The notes under the pieces are model-generated. The model was not told the origin of the DNA. It saw nothing but the letters and a program-made list of their open reading frames with translations, and searched no databases. From contig CAJZGQ010000064.1 in assembly GCA_916048115.1 (NCBI GenBank), positions 1 through 6,309 of the forward strand: a stretch of DNA of 6,309 nucleotides, in the 5' to 3' direction. The stretch comes from an uncultured Streptococcus sp. (GTDB lineage: Bacteria > Bacillota > Bacilli > Lactobacillales > Streptococcaceae). A program made the translations under genes and the position numbers. Shown here piece after piece: positions 1 through 5,368 of the stretch (within the stretch, counting starts at the first letter, position 1; each line of letters begins with the position of its first letter).

Positions 1-308
1 CCAAGACGGTAAACAACGTTATCCAAACGACGTTCCAAAAGAAGCATGAAGTTGAAACCTAGGATTCCGCCTTTGATTTTTGTAGCTTGTACGAACAAGT
101 TACGGAATTGTTTTTCACCTACACCGTAAGTGAAACGAAGTTTTTGTTTTTCAGCCAATTGCAAACCGTATTCTGACAATTTTGAACGGTTGTTTGGTCC
201 GTGTTGTCCTGGTACGTAGTTACGACGTGCCAATTCTTTACCTGTACCTGTAAGTGACAAGCCAAGACGGCGAGATTGTTTCCAAGATGGTCCTGTATAA
301 CGTGACAT
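1..308 (-). CDS. rpsD: 30S ribosomal protein S4 (N-terminal half, cut by left edge)
   Basis: S4 is a primary binder of the 5' domain of 16S rRNA, nucleates small-subunit assembly and affects decoding accuracy. The visible 102 codons begin [16 protein letters not shown], the typical opening of Firmicutes S4, and continue through GTGKEL (21-26), the [17 protein letters not shown] stretch (42-58) and [12 protein letters not shown] (61-72). The S4 RNA-binding domain starts near [13 protein letters not shown] (90-102). No N-terminal cysteines are present, so this is the zinc-free form. The family is about 200 residues long, so roughly half lies beyond the left edge. The start is ATG at 308, nine nucleotides after a strong GGAGG (322-318). 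The gene has its own promoter and a long structured leader and is probably a separate transcription unit from the importer upstream. Identification is secure. Confidence 0.97.
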   Translation of the reverse strand, partial: MSRYTGPSWKQSRRLGLSLTGTGKELARRNYVPGQHGPNNRSKLSEYGLQLAEKQKLRFTYGVGEKQFRNLFVQATKIKGGILGFNFMLLLERRLDNVVYRL

Positions 309-461
309 GTGAAATGTCCTCCTATAAAAATAATTTTTGTAGGAAATAACGTTTTAGACAAACCTGATTCGTTCAGAAAGCCTTCGCCCAAACAGCAAAG
401 GTTACTTTTCTAGCTGGCTTCCTGTTGACGAGCTTCATTTTGTCCTGCTGTCATTTCGCAC
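309..461 (-). promoter_or_regulatory. rpsD 5' leader, probable S4 autoregulatory RNA
   Basis: About 153 nt separate the predicted transcription start from the rpsD ATG, which is long for a simple leader. Reading in the transcript direction, CAGGAAGCC (424-416) can pair with GGCUUUCUG (382-374) to form 9 bp with one G-U. Inside it, UUUGC (399-395) pairs with GCGAA (387-383), extendable to 7 bp if the outer helix opens. ACAGCA (451-446) is complementary to UGCUGU (397-392), a competing or alternative pairing. CUGA (376-373) can also pair with UCAG (367-364). Nearer the gene, a hairpin covers part of the Shine-Dalgarno site. Feedback repression of its own synthesis by S4 is established in E. coli and B. 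subtilis. That this leader is the S4 target is inferred from position, length and folding; I could not match it to a known family. Confidence 0.6.
318..343 (-). promoter_or_regulatory. Hairpin partly masking the rpsD ribosome binding site
   Basis: In the transcript, CCUA (343-340) pairs with UAGG (324-321) and AAAAA (338-334) with UUUUU (330-326), separated by one C-A mismatch and closed by a UUA loop. The UAGG arm contains the first two bases of the GGAGG Shine-Dalgarno sequence (322-318), so folding would hinder ribosome access. The A/U-rich inner stem is weak, and the hairpin may need stabilising by the upstream leader fold or by protein. The pairing is seen in the sequence; a regulatory role is inferred. 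Confidence 0.5.
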
Positions 462-468
462 AAATTCT

Positions 469-497
469 ATTTTATCACGGAATAGAGACTTTGTAAA
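469..497 (-). promoter_or_regulatory. rpsD promoter (sigma-A type)
   Basis: TTTACA (497-492) and TAAAAT (474-469) are separated by exactly 17 nt, and TG precedes the -10 box by one base (477-476), giving an extended -10. The expected start lies near 461. The -35 box begins only 17 nt after the stop codon of the importer ATPase, so rpsD has its own strong promoter immediately behind the preceding gene. Confidence 0.8.
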
Positions 498-504
498 GCC
501 CTTC

Positions 505-524
505 AAAACAATTTCAATGAAATT
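505..524 (-). terminator. Weak candidate terminator at the end of the importer operon
   Basis: AAUUUC (524-519 in the transcript sense) and GAAAUU (515-510) form a 6-bp A/U-rich stem with a 3-nt loop. It spans the TGA stop codon of the ATPase gene and is followed by GUUUUG. The stem has a single G-C pair and the U tract is only four long, so termination would be leaky at best. No better terminator is visible before the rpsD promoter. Confidence 0.25.
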
Positions 525-1245
525 CAGCCAATAATTCTATGATTCGTTTTTTATATTGCAATTGTTGCCAGTCTCTATCCGTTGCTGGATCCCATTTTAA
601 AGGAAGATCTGCAACAATTTCTCCAGGATTATGATTCAAGATATAGACCCGGTCACTCAATGTCAAAGCTTCTTCGATACTATGAGTGACCAAAAGAGTG
701 GTGAGACCAAGACGTTCCTTGCTTTCCAGATACCATTGATAAAGATCCTGCCTTGTCAATTCATCTAAAGCACTAAAAGCTTCATCTAATAAGAAGACAG
801 AATGACCCAGAAGATAGGTTCTCAATAGCGCCACCCGTTGCCGCATCCCCCCACTCAGCGCATTGGGATAATGGTTGGCGATACTTCCCAACTTGAATTC
901 CTCTAACAATTTTATAGCTGTAGATGTCGCCTCTTCCTTAGGAATTTTTTTTAATTGAAGGGGAAGAATAATATTTCCCAATACTGTCTTATGTTCTAAC
1001 AACAGATCCTTTTGTAGCATATAGCTGACTTTCCCAAAAGAGATCGGGGCATCATCTACTTCTATAGACCCCTTTTGCAAGGGAAGGATCCCAGCAATTA
1101 AATTGAACAAGGTCGATTTCCCAACTCCACTTGGACCTAAAATAGATACGATTTCTCCTTTTTGCACTTCTAGTGATACATTATTTAAAACTGCTTTATC
1201 TCCAAATGTGAAACTTACATCTTTTACTGTTAAAATATCAGTCAC
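514..1245 (-). CDS. thiZ: ABC transporter ATP-binding protein, thiamin pyrimidine precursor importer
   Basis: A cytoplasmic ATPase subunit of 243 residues, a normal length for the nitrate/sulfonate/taurine-type (SsuB/TauB/ThiZ) branch. All ABC motifs are intact: Walker A GPSGVGKST (37-45), Q-loop glutamine 78 in YMLQKD, signature LSGGMRQR (130-137), Walker B VFLLDE (150-155), D-loop SALD (158-161) and switch histidine 188 in VTHS. It is third in the operon, and its start overlaps the end of the lipoprotein gene by 8 bp. The start codon is GTG at 1245; an in-frame TAG lies directly upstream, so no earlier start exists. The only purine-rich site (GGTAGG) abuts the GTG, so translation probably depends on coupling to the gene before it. 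ABC ATPase membership is certain. The substrate is inferred from the TPP riboswitch and the THI5-like partner, and the gene symbol rests on that context. Confidence 0.9.
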   Translation of the reverse strand: MTDILTVKDVSFTFGDKAVLNNVSLEVQKGEIVSILGPSGVGKSTLFNLIAGILPLQKGSIEVDDAPISFGKVSYMLQKDLLLEHKTVLGNIILPLQLKKIPKEEATSTAIKLLEEFKLGSIANHYPNALSGGMRQRVALLRTYLLGHSVFLLDEAFSALDELTRQDLYQWYLESKERLGLTTLLVTHSIEEALTLSDRVYILNHNPGEIVADLPLKWDPATDRDWQQLQYKKRIIELLAEFH

Positions 1246-2233
1246 CTACCATTTCATTTGTGAAACCTTTGTCTCTTAAGTCATTTGAAACCAATCCTTG
1301 CTCTTTTGCCCAAGCATAAAAAGCATTCCAACGTTTAGGATCAAACTGCCCCCACTTGTCCTTGTCTGAAGCATATTGACTAGAAAGATATTTTTGGGAA
1401 GCCAGGACAAAATCACGCTGGTTGGCCAAGGCAGGGGCCTGTTTGATCAAGATATCTGCTGCTTCTTCTGGATGCTCTATAGCGTATTGGTAGCCTTTTT
1501 TCACCGCTTGAATGAATTTTTTTGCTTCCTCTTTATGAGACTTCAAATAGTCATTGTTAGCAATAATAACAGGAGAATAATAATCAAATGCAGGGACAAA
1601 ATCTTTCATGTAAAAGAAATTCGTCTCCATTCCCTTTTGCTCAGCTAAAATTCCATCCCAACCATGATAAATCCAAGCAGCATCAAAGACCTTATTTTCA
1701 ATTGGCGTAATGGAATTCGAGTCACTATTTGGAACCAATTTTACTTGATTAAAATCAGCCCCTTCTTTTTTCATCATCGATTTGATCATTTCCAACTCAA
1801 TTGGATCATTCCAGGTGCCATACCGCTTACCAACCAAATCTTTTGGACTTGTGATCGCTGCATCTTTTCTTGAAATAATCCCTGACGTATTGTGTTCGAC
1901 GATAGCCGCAACAGCTGTAATCCCAGCACCTTTATCCAATTTCTTAGTCATAGAATCTTGGAAATAAATACCAAATGGAGCCTTCCCATTGATAATCAAA
2001 TCAGAACTACTGTCTTCAGGAGGAAGTTTTATATCAACATCCAACCCTGCGTCTTTAAAATACCCTTTTGCCTTTGCTACATACAGGCCTGTATGGTTGG
2101 TATTCGGGGTCCAATCTAGAATAAAATCAATCTTTTTCAAACCGCTTGACGATTGCTTGACAGATTTTTGACAAGCTACCAAAAAAACAACTCCACAAAC
2201 AATCGATAAAAACAAAGCTAACTGCTTCTTCAT
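1238..2233 (-). CDS. thiY: THI5/NMT1-like substrate-binding lipoprotein, probable pyrimidine precursor binder
   Basis: A 331-residue extracellular solute-binding lipoprotein. The N terminus has two lysines, a hydrophobic stretch (5-20) and a lipobox LVAC with the lipidated cysteine at 21, followed by a serine-rich linker. The mature domain opens with LDWTPNTNHTGLYVAKAKGY (39-58), a hallmark of the THI5/NMT1/ThiY group. Related ThiY proteins bind formylaminopyrimidine or hydroxymethylpyrimidine for thiamin salvage. Yeast THI5 is an enzyme with a cysteine-rich iron motif; this protein has no cysteine after position 21, so it should be a binder and not a pyrimidine synthase. The start is ATG at 2233 with AGAGG (2246-2242) eight bases upstream. 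It follows the permease by 56 nt and overlaps the ATPase start by 8 bp. The family is secure; the exact ligand (formylaminopyrimidine, HMP or a related compound) cannot be read from the sequence. Confidence 0.9.
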   Translation of the reverse strand: MKKQLALFLSIVCGVVFLVACQKSVKQSSSGLKKIDFILDWTPNTNHTGLYVAKAKGYFKDAGLDVDIKLPPEDSSSDLIINGKAPFGIYFQDSMTKKLDKGAGITAVAAIVEHNTSGIISRKDAAITSPKDLVGKRYGTWNDPIELEMIKSMMKKEGADFNQVKLVPNSDSNSITPIENKVFDAAWIYHGWDGILAEQKGMETNFFYMKDFVPAFDYYSPVIIANNDYLKSHKEEAKKFIQAVKKGYQYAIEHPEEAADILIKQAPALANQRDFVLASQKYLSSQYASDKDKWGQFDPKRWNAFYAWAKEQGLVSNDLRDKGFTNEMVGD

Positions 2234-2289
2234 AAGAAATACCTCTTTTACATTATTGTCAATTTATTTTTACACCATTTACAAGTTTG

Positions 2290-3048
2290 TCAATCTTTTT
2301 TCCATTTCAGAATAGTTTTTTCTAATTGGTCAACGAGAAACATACCGAGTAAACTAATAGCAGAAATCAATACAATGATCGCAAACATCGTATCATACTG
2401 AAATAACTTCTTCGATTGGATCATATAGACCCCCAATCCATCAAAACCTCCTAACCATTCTGAAACTACCGTACTGATAAAAGCATAGGAAACGCTCACA
2501 CGTAAACCTGCAAAAAAATAAGGAAGCGCTGCAGGAATTTTATAATGAGCTAAGGTCTGAAAGCGATTGGCTTGCATAATCTGAAACAATCTCAGAATAT
2601 CTTGATCGCAATGCCGAAAACCATCTAACAGACTGACTACGATGGGAAATACCACCGTAATAATGATCAAAACCAGTTTTGGAAGCATACCATAACCAAA
2701 CCAAAGAACCAGGATAGGGGCCAAGGCAATCGTCGGAATGGTTTGAATAACAACCATAAAAGGATAGACCAGATCATTCACCCATTGAAAACTATCCATG
2801 AGAATCGCAAATCCAGCAGCAAGAAGAACCCCTATAACAAGTCCAATCAAGGCCACTTGAAGGGTAGACAAGCTGTGATGAAGCAGAAGCGCTCGATCCC
2901 GAACAAAGGCAGTCCCAATTTCAAGCGGTGTCGGCAATACAAATTTGGGGAGGATATTTAAAAATCCTGCCAACTGCCATAAGACAAGAAGACTGCTAAA
3001 ACCTGCAAATCCTATCAATTGTTTTGAATATCTTTTTACAAGAGACAT
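2290..3048 (-). CDS. thiX: ABC transporter permease, thiamin pyrimidine precursor importer
   Basis: A membrane permease of 252 residues of the SsuC/TauC/ThiX type (binding-protein-dependent transport inner membrane component). Hydrophobic segments lie at about 11-30, 66-86, 94-116, 123-144, 176-197 and 221-244, consistent with six helices. The cytoplasmic coupling loop, a degenerate EAA motif, covers about 155-182 and ends in KIPAALPYFFAGLR. The start is ATG at 3048, five bases after AAGGAGG (3060-3054). A longer reading from GTG at 3066 would put that ribosome binding site inside the coding region and is rejected. The gene is first in the riboswitch-controlled operon and would pair with the lipoprotein and ATPase that follow. 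The substrate is inferred from context, while the permease family is clear. Confidence 0.9.
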   Translation of the reverse strand: MSLVKRYSKQLIGFAGFSSLLVLWQLAGFLNILPKFVLPTPLEIGTAFVRDRALLLHHSLSTLQVALIGLVIGVLLAAGFAILMDSFQWVNDLVYPFMVVIQTIPTIALAPILVLWFGYGMLPKLVLIIITVVFPIVVSLLDGFRHCDQDILRLFQIMQANRFQTLAHYKIPAALPYFFAGLRVSVSYAFISTVVSEWLGGFDGLGVYMIQSKKLFQYDTMFAIIVLISAISLLGMFLVDQLEKTILKWKKD

Positions 3049-3053
3049 CGTAA

Positions 3054-3060
3054 CCTCCTT
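3054..3060 (-). promoter_or_regulatory. Ribosome binding site fixing the permease start
   Basis: AAGGAGG matches the 16S 3' end very well and sits five bases before ATG 3048. It is also downstream of the riboswitch terminator, so it is not sequestered in that stem. It decides for the ATG at 3048 over the in-frame GTG at 3066. Confidence 0.9.
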
Positions 3061-3070
3061 TCTCACAAAT

Positions 3071-3096
3071 AAAAAACGCCTCCAAAATAGGAGACG
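3071..3096 (-). terminator. Rho-independent terminator of the TPP riboswitch
   Basis: In the transcript, CGUCUCC (3096-3090) pairs with GGAGGCG (3083-3077), giving 7 bp with one G-U, around the loop UAUUUU, followed directly by six U (3076-3071). It lies between the aptamer and the ribosome binding site of the permease, so control should be by premature termination. It may also stop transcripts reading in from veg. Confidence 0.9.
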
Positions 3097-3123
3097 GATT
3101 GCACAAGGTCACTCATAACGAAA

Positions 3124-3219
3124 AATACATTTCATTTGTTTCCTACGCTGGCATTACCCAGATCAGGTGCGGTCGAAGCTTACACTTCCTCTCAGACTGT
3201 ACACAGACTCCCATATGTA
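3124..3219 (-). promoter_or_regulatory. TPP riboswitch (THI element) aptamer
   Basis: Both conserved cores of the thiamin pyrophosphate aptamer are present in order. CUGAGA (3195-3190) recognises the pyrimidine ring. The second core, spanning 3167-3141, contains CCUGAUC, then CUGG and CCAG as the P5 stem around GUAAUG, then CGUAGGA. The short P3-type hairpins CUGU-ACAG and GAAG-CUUC flank the CUGAGA core. Sequence around ACAU (3218-3215) is complementary to AUGU (3130-3127) and to AUG (3135-3133), so the closing P1 helix lies there; its exact register is uncertain. With the terminator at 3071-3096, TPP binding is expected to switch the importer operon off. Confidence 0.96.
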
Positions 3220-3222
3220 TTT

Positions 3223-3254
3223 ATTATAATAACTGATTTAAACAATAAAAGCAA
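3223..3254 (-). promoter_or_regulatory. Promoter of the riboswitch-importer operon
   Basis: A perfect TATAAT lies at 3228-3223, with the overlapping TATTAT at 3231-3226. TTGCTT (3254-3249) is a modest -35 box, 17 nt from TATTAT or 20 nt from TATAAT. Transcription would start near 3219-3216, just before the aptamer. The -35 box begins only four bases past the veg stop codon, so promoter and preceding gene are nearly contiguous. Confidence 0.65.
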
Positions 3255-3258
3255 GAAA

Positions 3259-3531
3259 TTAATCCAAATAACGAATTAAATTTTTCTCTGTTAAAATATC
3301 TGAATAGGTGTAAGACTCCACGTAGGTATTAGCTGGTTCACCTGGTAGGCTATTGTCATTCGTATACTCAATGATAAATAAAGAAGGATAGACCTCAATC
3401 AAGCGTCCGAATTTATTCTTTTGACGTTTCCGTCCATTTTCAAGCGTCATTTCGACCACTTGTCCTTCATGAGCCTTGATCTCTTCTTTAATTTTTTTCA
3501 TTTTCGCAACATCTGTAAATGCATCACTCAT
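3259..3531 (-). CDS. veg: Veg family protein
   Basis: A 90-residue protein matching the Veg (DUF1021) family. From memory of B. subtilis Veg, the shared core is GRKRQKNKFGRLIEVYPSLF (33-52, with conserved G-R-R/K-K, YPS-F and an I-I/V acceptor strand) and the downstream YTYSDILTE (74-82). B. subtilis Veg stimulates biofilm matrix gene expression; its role in streptococci is not well defined. The N terminus (1-30) is charged and probably helical. The start is ATG at 3531, one base after the dnaB stop codon, with its purine-rich ribosome site (GAGAGAGG) inside the end of dnaB, so translation is probably coupled. An internal ATG at codon 11 has no ribosome site. No clear terminator follows before the riboswitch promoter. 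The family is clear; the function here is uncertain. Confidence 0.88.
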   Translation of the reverse strand: MSDAFTDVAKMKKIKEEIKAHEGQVVEMTLENGRKRQKNKFGRLIEVYPSLFIIEYTNDNSLPGEPANTYVESYTYSDILTEKNLIRYLD

Positions 3532-3532
3532 T

Positions 3533-4891
3533 TTATTGATCCTCTCTCTTTGAAATGCTTGAGAATTTATTGTATTCCTTTTGGAAAATTAATTCTACTG
3601 TTCCACGCGCGCCTGAACGGTTTTTTTCGATAATCACTTCAACCGTATTATTGGGCATGCCATCTTCTTCCTCTTCACCAGCTCGATCATAATAATCATC
3701 TCGGTACAAGAAGGCAACAATATCCGCATCCTGCTCAATCGATCCAGATTCACGAATATCAGAAAGAACAGGACGTTTGTCTTGGCGCTGTTCCACACCA
3801 CGTGACAGCTGACTCAAAGCAATAACAGGTACTTTTAGTTCCTTGGCCAAAATTTTTAACTGACGGGAAATTTCTGAAACTTCCTGTTGACGGTTTTCTC
3901 TTCCAGTCCCTGTAATCAGCTGCAGGTAGTCAATCAGAATAAGACCAAGGTTCCCTGTTTCCTGTGCTAATTTTCTTGCTCTCGAACGAATCTCAGTAAT
4001 CCGAATTCCTGGGGTATCATCAATGTAAATACTCGCATTGGCCAAATTCCCTTGGGCAATGGCATATTTCCGCCATTCTTCATCCGTCAATTGACCTGTC
4101 CGAATAGAATGAGATTCAATCAAGCCTTCAGCTGCTAACATCCGGTCGACCAAACTTTCAGCACCCATTTCTAATGAAAAAATAGCCACTGTCTTGTCCA
4201 GCTTTGTTCCGATATTTTGTGCAATATTTAGAGCAAAAGCTGTTTTCCCTACTGCAGGACGAGCCGCTAAAATGATCAACTCTTCCTCATGTAGCCCTGT
4301 TGTCATATGATCCAAATCGCGGTAGCCCGTCGCAATACCAGTGATATCAGAGGTCTGAAGCGAACGAGCTTCCAAGCTACCAAAGTTAATATTCAAGATG
4401 TCTCGAATATTTTTAAACCCACTACGATTTGCATTTTCACTAACATCAATCAGAGCTTTTTCAGCACCAGCGATGATTTCATCTGACGGACTCGCACCAT
4501 CATAAGCTTGATTAATACTTTCCGTTAATCGAGAGATCAACCGACGTAGGACAGCTTTTTCGGCTACAATCTTCGCGTAATACTCTGCGTTGGCTGAAGT
4601 TGGTACCGAATTAATAACTTCTACCAAATAGGAGAGACCGCCAATATTTTGGAGATCTCCTTGACTATCTAAAATATTTCGAACAGTCGTCGCATCAATC
4701 GCATCCCCACGGTCAGCCAGATCAATCATGGCTTTAAAAATCAAACGGTGCGAATACTTAAAGAAATCGCCAGGCTCGATATATTCACGAACAAAGACCA
4801 ATTTCCCCTCATCTATAAAGATGGCTCCCAACACTGATTGTTCAGCCTGGATATCCTGAGGTTGTGTTCGTAATTCCTCTATCTCAGCCAT
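3533..4891 (-). CDS. dnaB: Replicative DNA helicase DnaB
   Basis: The hexameric 5'-3' helicase that unwinds DNA at the chromosomal fork and contacts primase. At 452 residues it is full length (the orthologue in B. subtilis is called DnaC). The N-terminal DnaB domain covers about 10-115 (PQDIQAEQSVLGAI near its start), then a linker with NRSGFKNIRDIL (155-166) and the RecA-like C-terminal domain from about 185. Visible motifs are Walker A ARPAVGKT (210-217), catalytic glutamate 241 in SLEM, Walker B LILIDYLQL (317-325), the sensor glutamine 361 in ALSQLSR, DIRESGSIEQDAD (378-390) and the arginine finger 425 in KNRSGARG (423-430). The acidic stretch at 404-410 is a variable surface loop. The start is ATG at 4891 with GAAAGG (4903-4898) six bases upstream, 24 nt after rplI. 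It is intact, with no inteins or frameshifts. Confidence 0.98.
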   Translation of the reverse strand: MAEIEELRTQPQDIQAEQSVLGAIFIDEGKLVFVREYIEPGDFFKYSHRLIFKAMIDLADRGDAIDATTVRNILDSQGDLQNIGGLSYLVEVINSVPTSANAEYYAKIVAEKAVLRRLISRLTESINQAYDGASPSDEIIAGAEKALIDVSENANRSGFKNIRDILNINFGSLEARSLQTSDITGIATGYRDLDHMTTGLHEEELIILAARPAVGKTAFALNIAQNIGTKLDKTVAIFSLEMGAESLVDRMLAAEGLIESHSIRTGQLTDEEWRKYAIAQGNLANASIYIDDTPGIRITEIRSRARKLAQETGNLGLILIDYLQLITGTGRENRQQEVSEISRQLKILAKELKVPVIALSQLSRGVEQRQDKRPVLSDIRESGSIEQDADIVAFLYRDDYYDRAGEEEEDGMPNNTVEVIIEKNRSGARGTVELIFQKEYNKFSSISKREDQ

Positions 4892-4915
4892 AAAAAACCT
4901 TTCTATCGATCGTGT

Positions 4916-5368
4916 TTACCCTTCGTTTACACGAATATTAATTACACTTGTAACATCTTGATAAATTTTTACAGGGACGTCTATCAAACCTGTTGAACGA
5001 ATTGGGGAGGCAACTTGGATATGACGTTTATCAATTTTAATGCCAAATTGTTTCTCAAGCTCTTCTGCAATCTTTTTATTGGTAATAGAGCCGAAAGTAC
5101 GGCCATCTGGCCCAATTTTTTCCGTGAATTGAACAACAGTTGCTTCTTCTTCTAATTTTGCTTTAATCTTTTGCGCTTCTGCTAACAATTCAGCATGCGC
5201 TTTTTCTTCTGACTTTTGCTTTCCACGAAGCTCACCGATTGCTTGGGCATTGGCTTCTTTCGCAAGATTTTTCTTGATCAAAAAGTTTTGTGCATAACCA
5301 GTAGGCACTTCTTTAATTTCGCCTTTTTTACCTTTACCTTTTACATCCGCTAAGAAAATAACTTTCAT
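4916..5368 (-). CDS. rplI: 50S ribosomal protein L9
   Basis: L9 binds 23S rRNA near the base of the L1 stalk and influences frame maintenance. The 150-residue protein has the usual architecture: an N-terminal rRNA-binding domain with [19 protein letters not shown] and [13 protein letters not shown] (24-36), a long charged connecting helix (about 41-75), and a C-terminal domain with [12 protein letters not shown] (85-96) ending in IRVNEG. In the L9 signature a glycine is usual where this protein has asparagine 34, a minor variant. The ATG at 5368 overlaps the gdpP stop codon as ATGA, and AAGGAG (5382-5377) lies eight bases upstream. It sits between gdpP and dnaB, the usual streptococcal arrangement. 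Confidence 0.98.
   Translation of the reverse strand: MKVIFLADVKGKGKKGEIKEVPTGYAQNFLIKKNLAKEANAQAIGELRGKQKSEEKAHAELLAEAQKIKAKLEEEATVVQFTEKIGPDGRTFGSITNKKIAEELEKQFGIKIDKRHIQVASPIRSTGLIDVPVKIYQDVTSVINIRVNEG

Noticed and set aside
119..391. Minus-strand open frame overlapping the start of rpsD, and several short plus-strand frames inside the importer, dnaB and gdpP genes
   Set aside because: They lack ribosome sites and recognisable domains and lie antisense to, or in another frame of, well-identified genes.
410..454. 14-codon open frame (MTAGQNEARQQEAS) in the rpsD leader
   Set aside because: Its ATG lies about 7 nt from the predicted transcript start with no ribosome site, and a frame this short is common by chance. 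It overlaps the helix-forming leader sequence.
2240..2262. TTGACA before the lipoprotein gene as a possible internal promoter
   Set aside because: No -10-like hexamer occurs at 16-18 nt spacing, and the lipoprotein gene is best explained by the operon promoter.
2256..2294. Two direct copies of TTGTCAAT (2256-2263 and 2287-2294)
   Set aside because: The 8-bp copies lie in A/T-rich sequence, one inside the end of the permease gene, with no dyad or known regulator match; likely chance.
3049..3066. Six-residue longer N terminus for the permease starting at GTG 3066
   Set aside because: The added codons contain the strong AAGGAGG ribosome site for ATG 3048, and no ribosome site precedes the GTG.
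3063..3116. 17-codon open frame (MSDLVQSVSYFGGVFYL) running through the riboswitch terminator
   Set aside because: No ribosome site precedes the ATG, and the codons are explained by the terminator stem and U tract.
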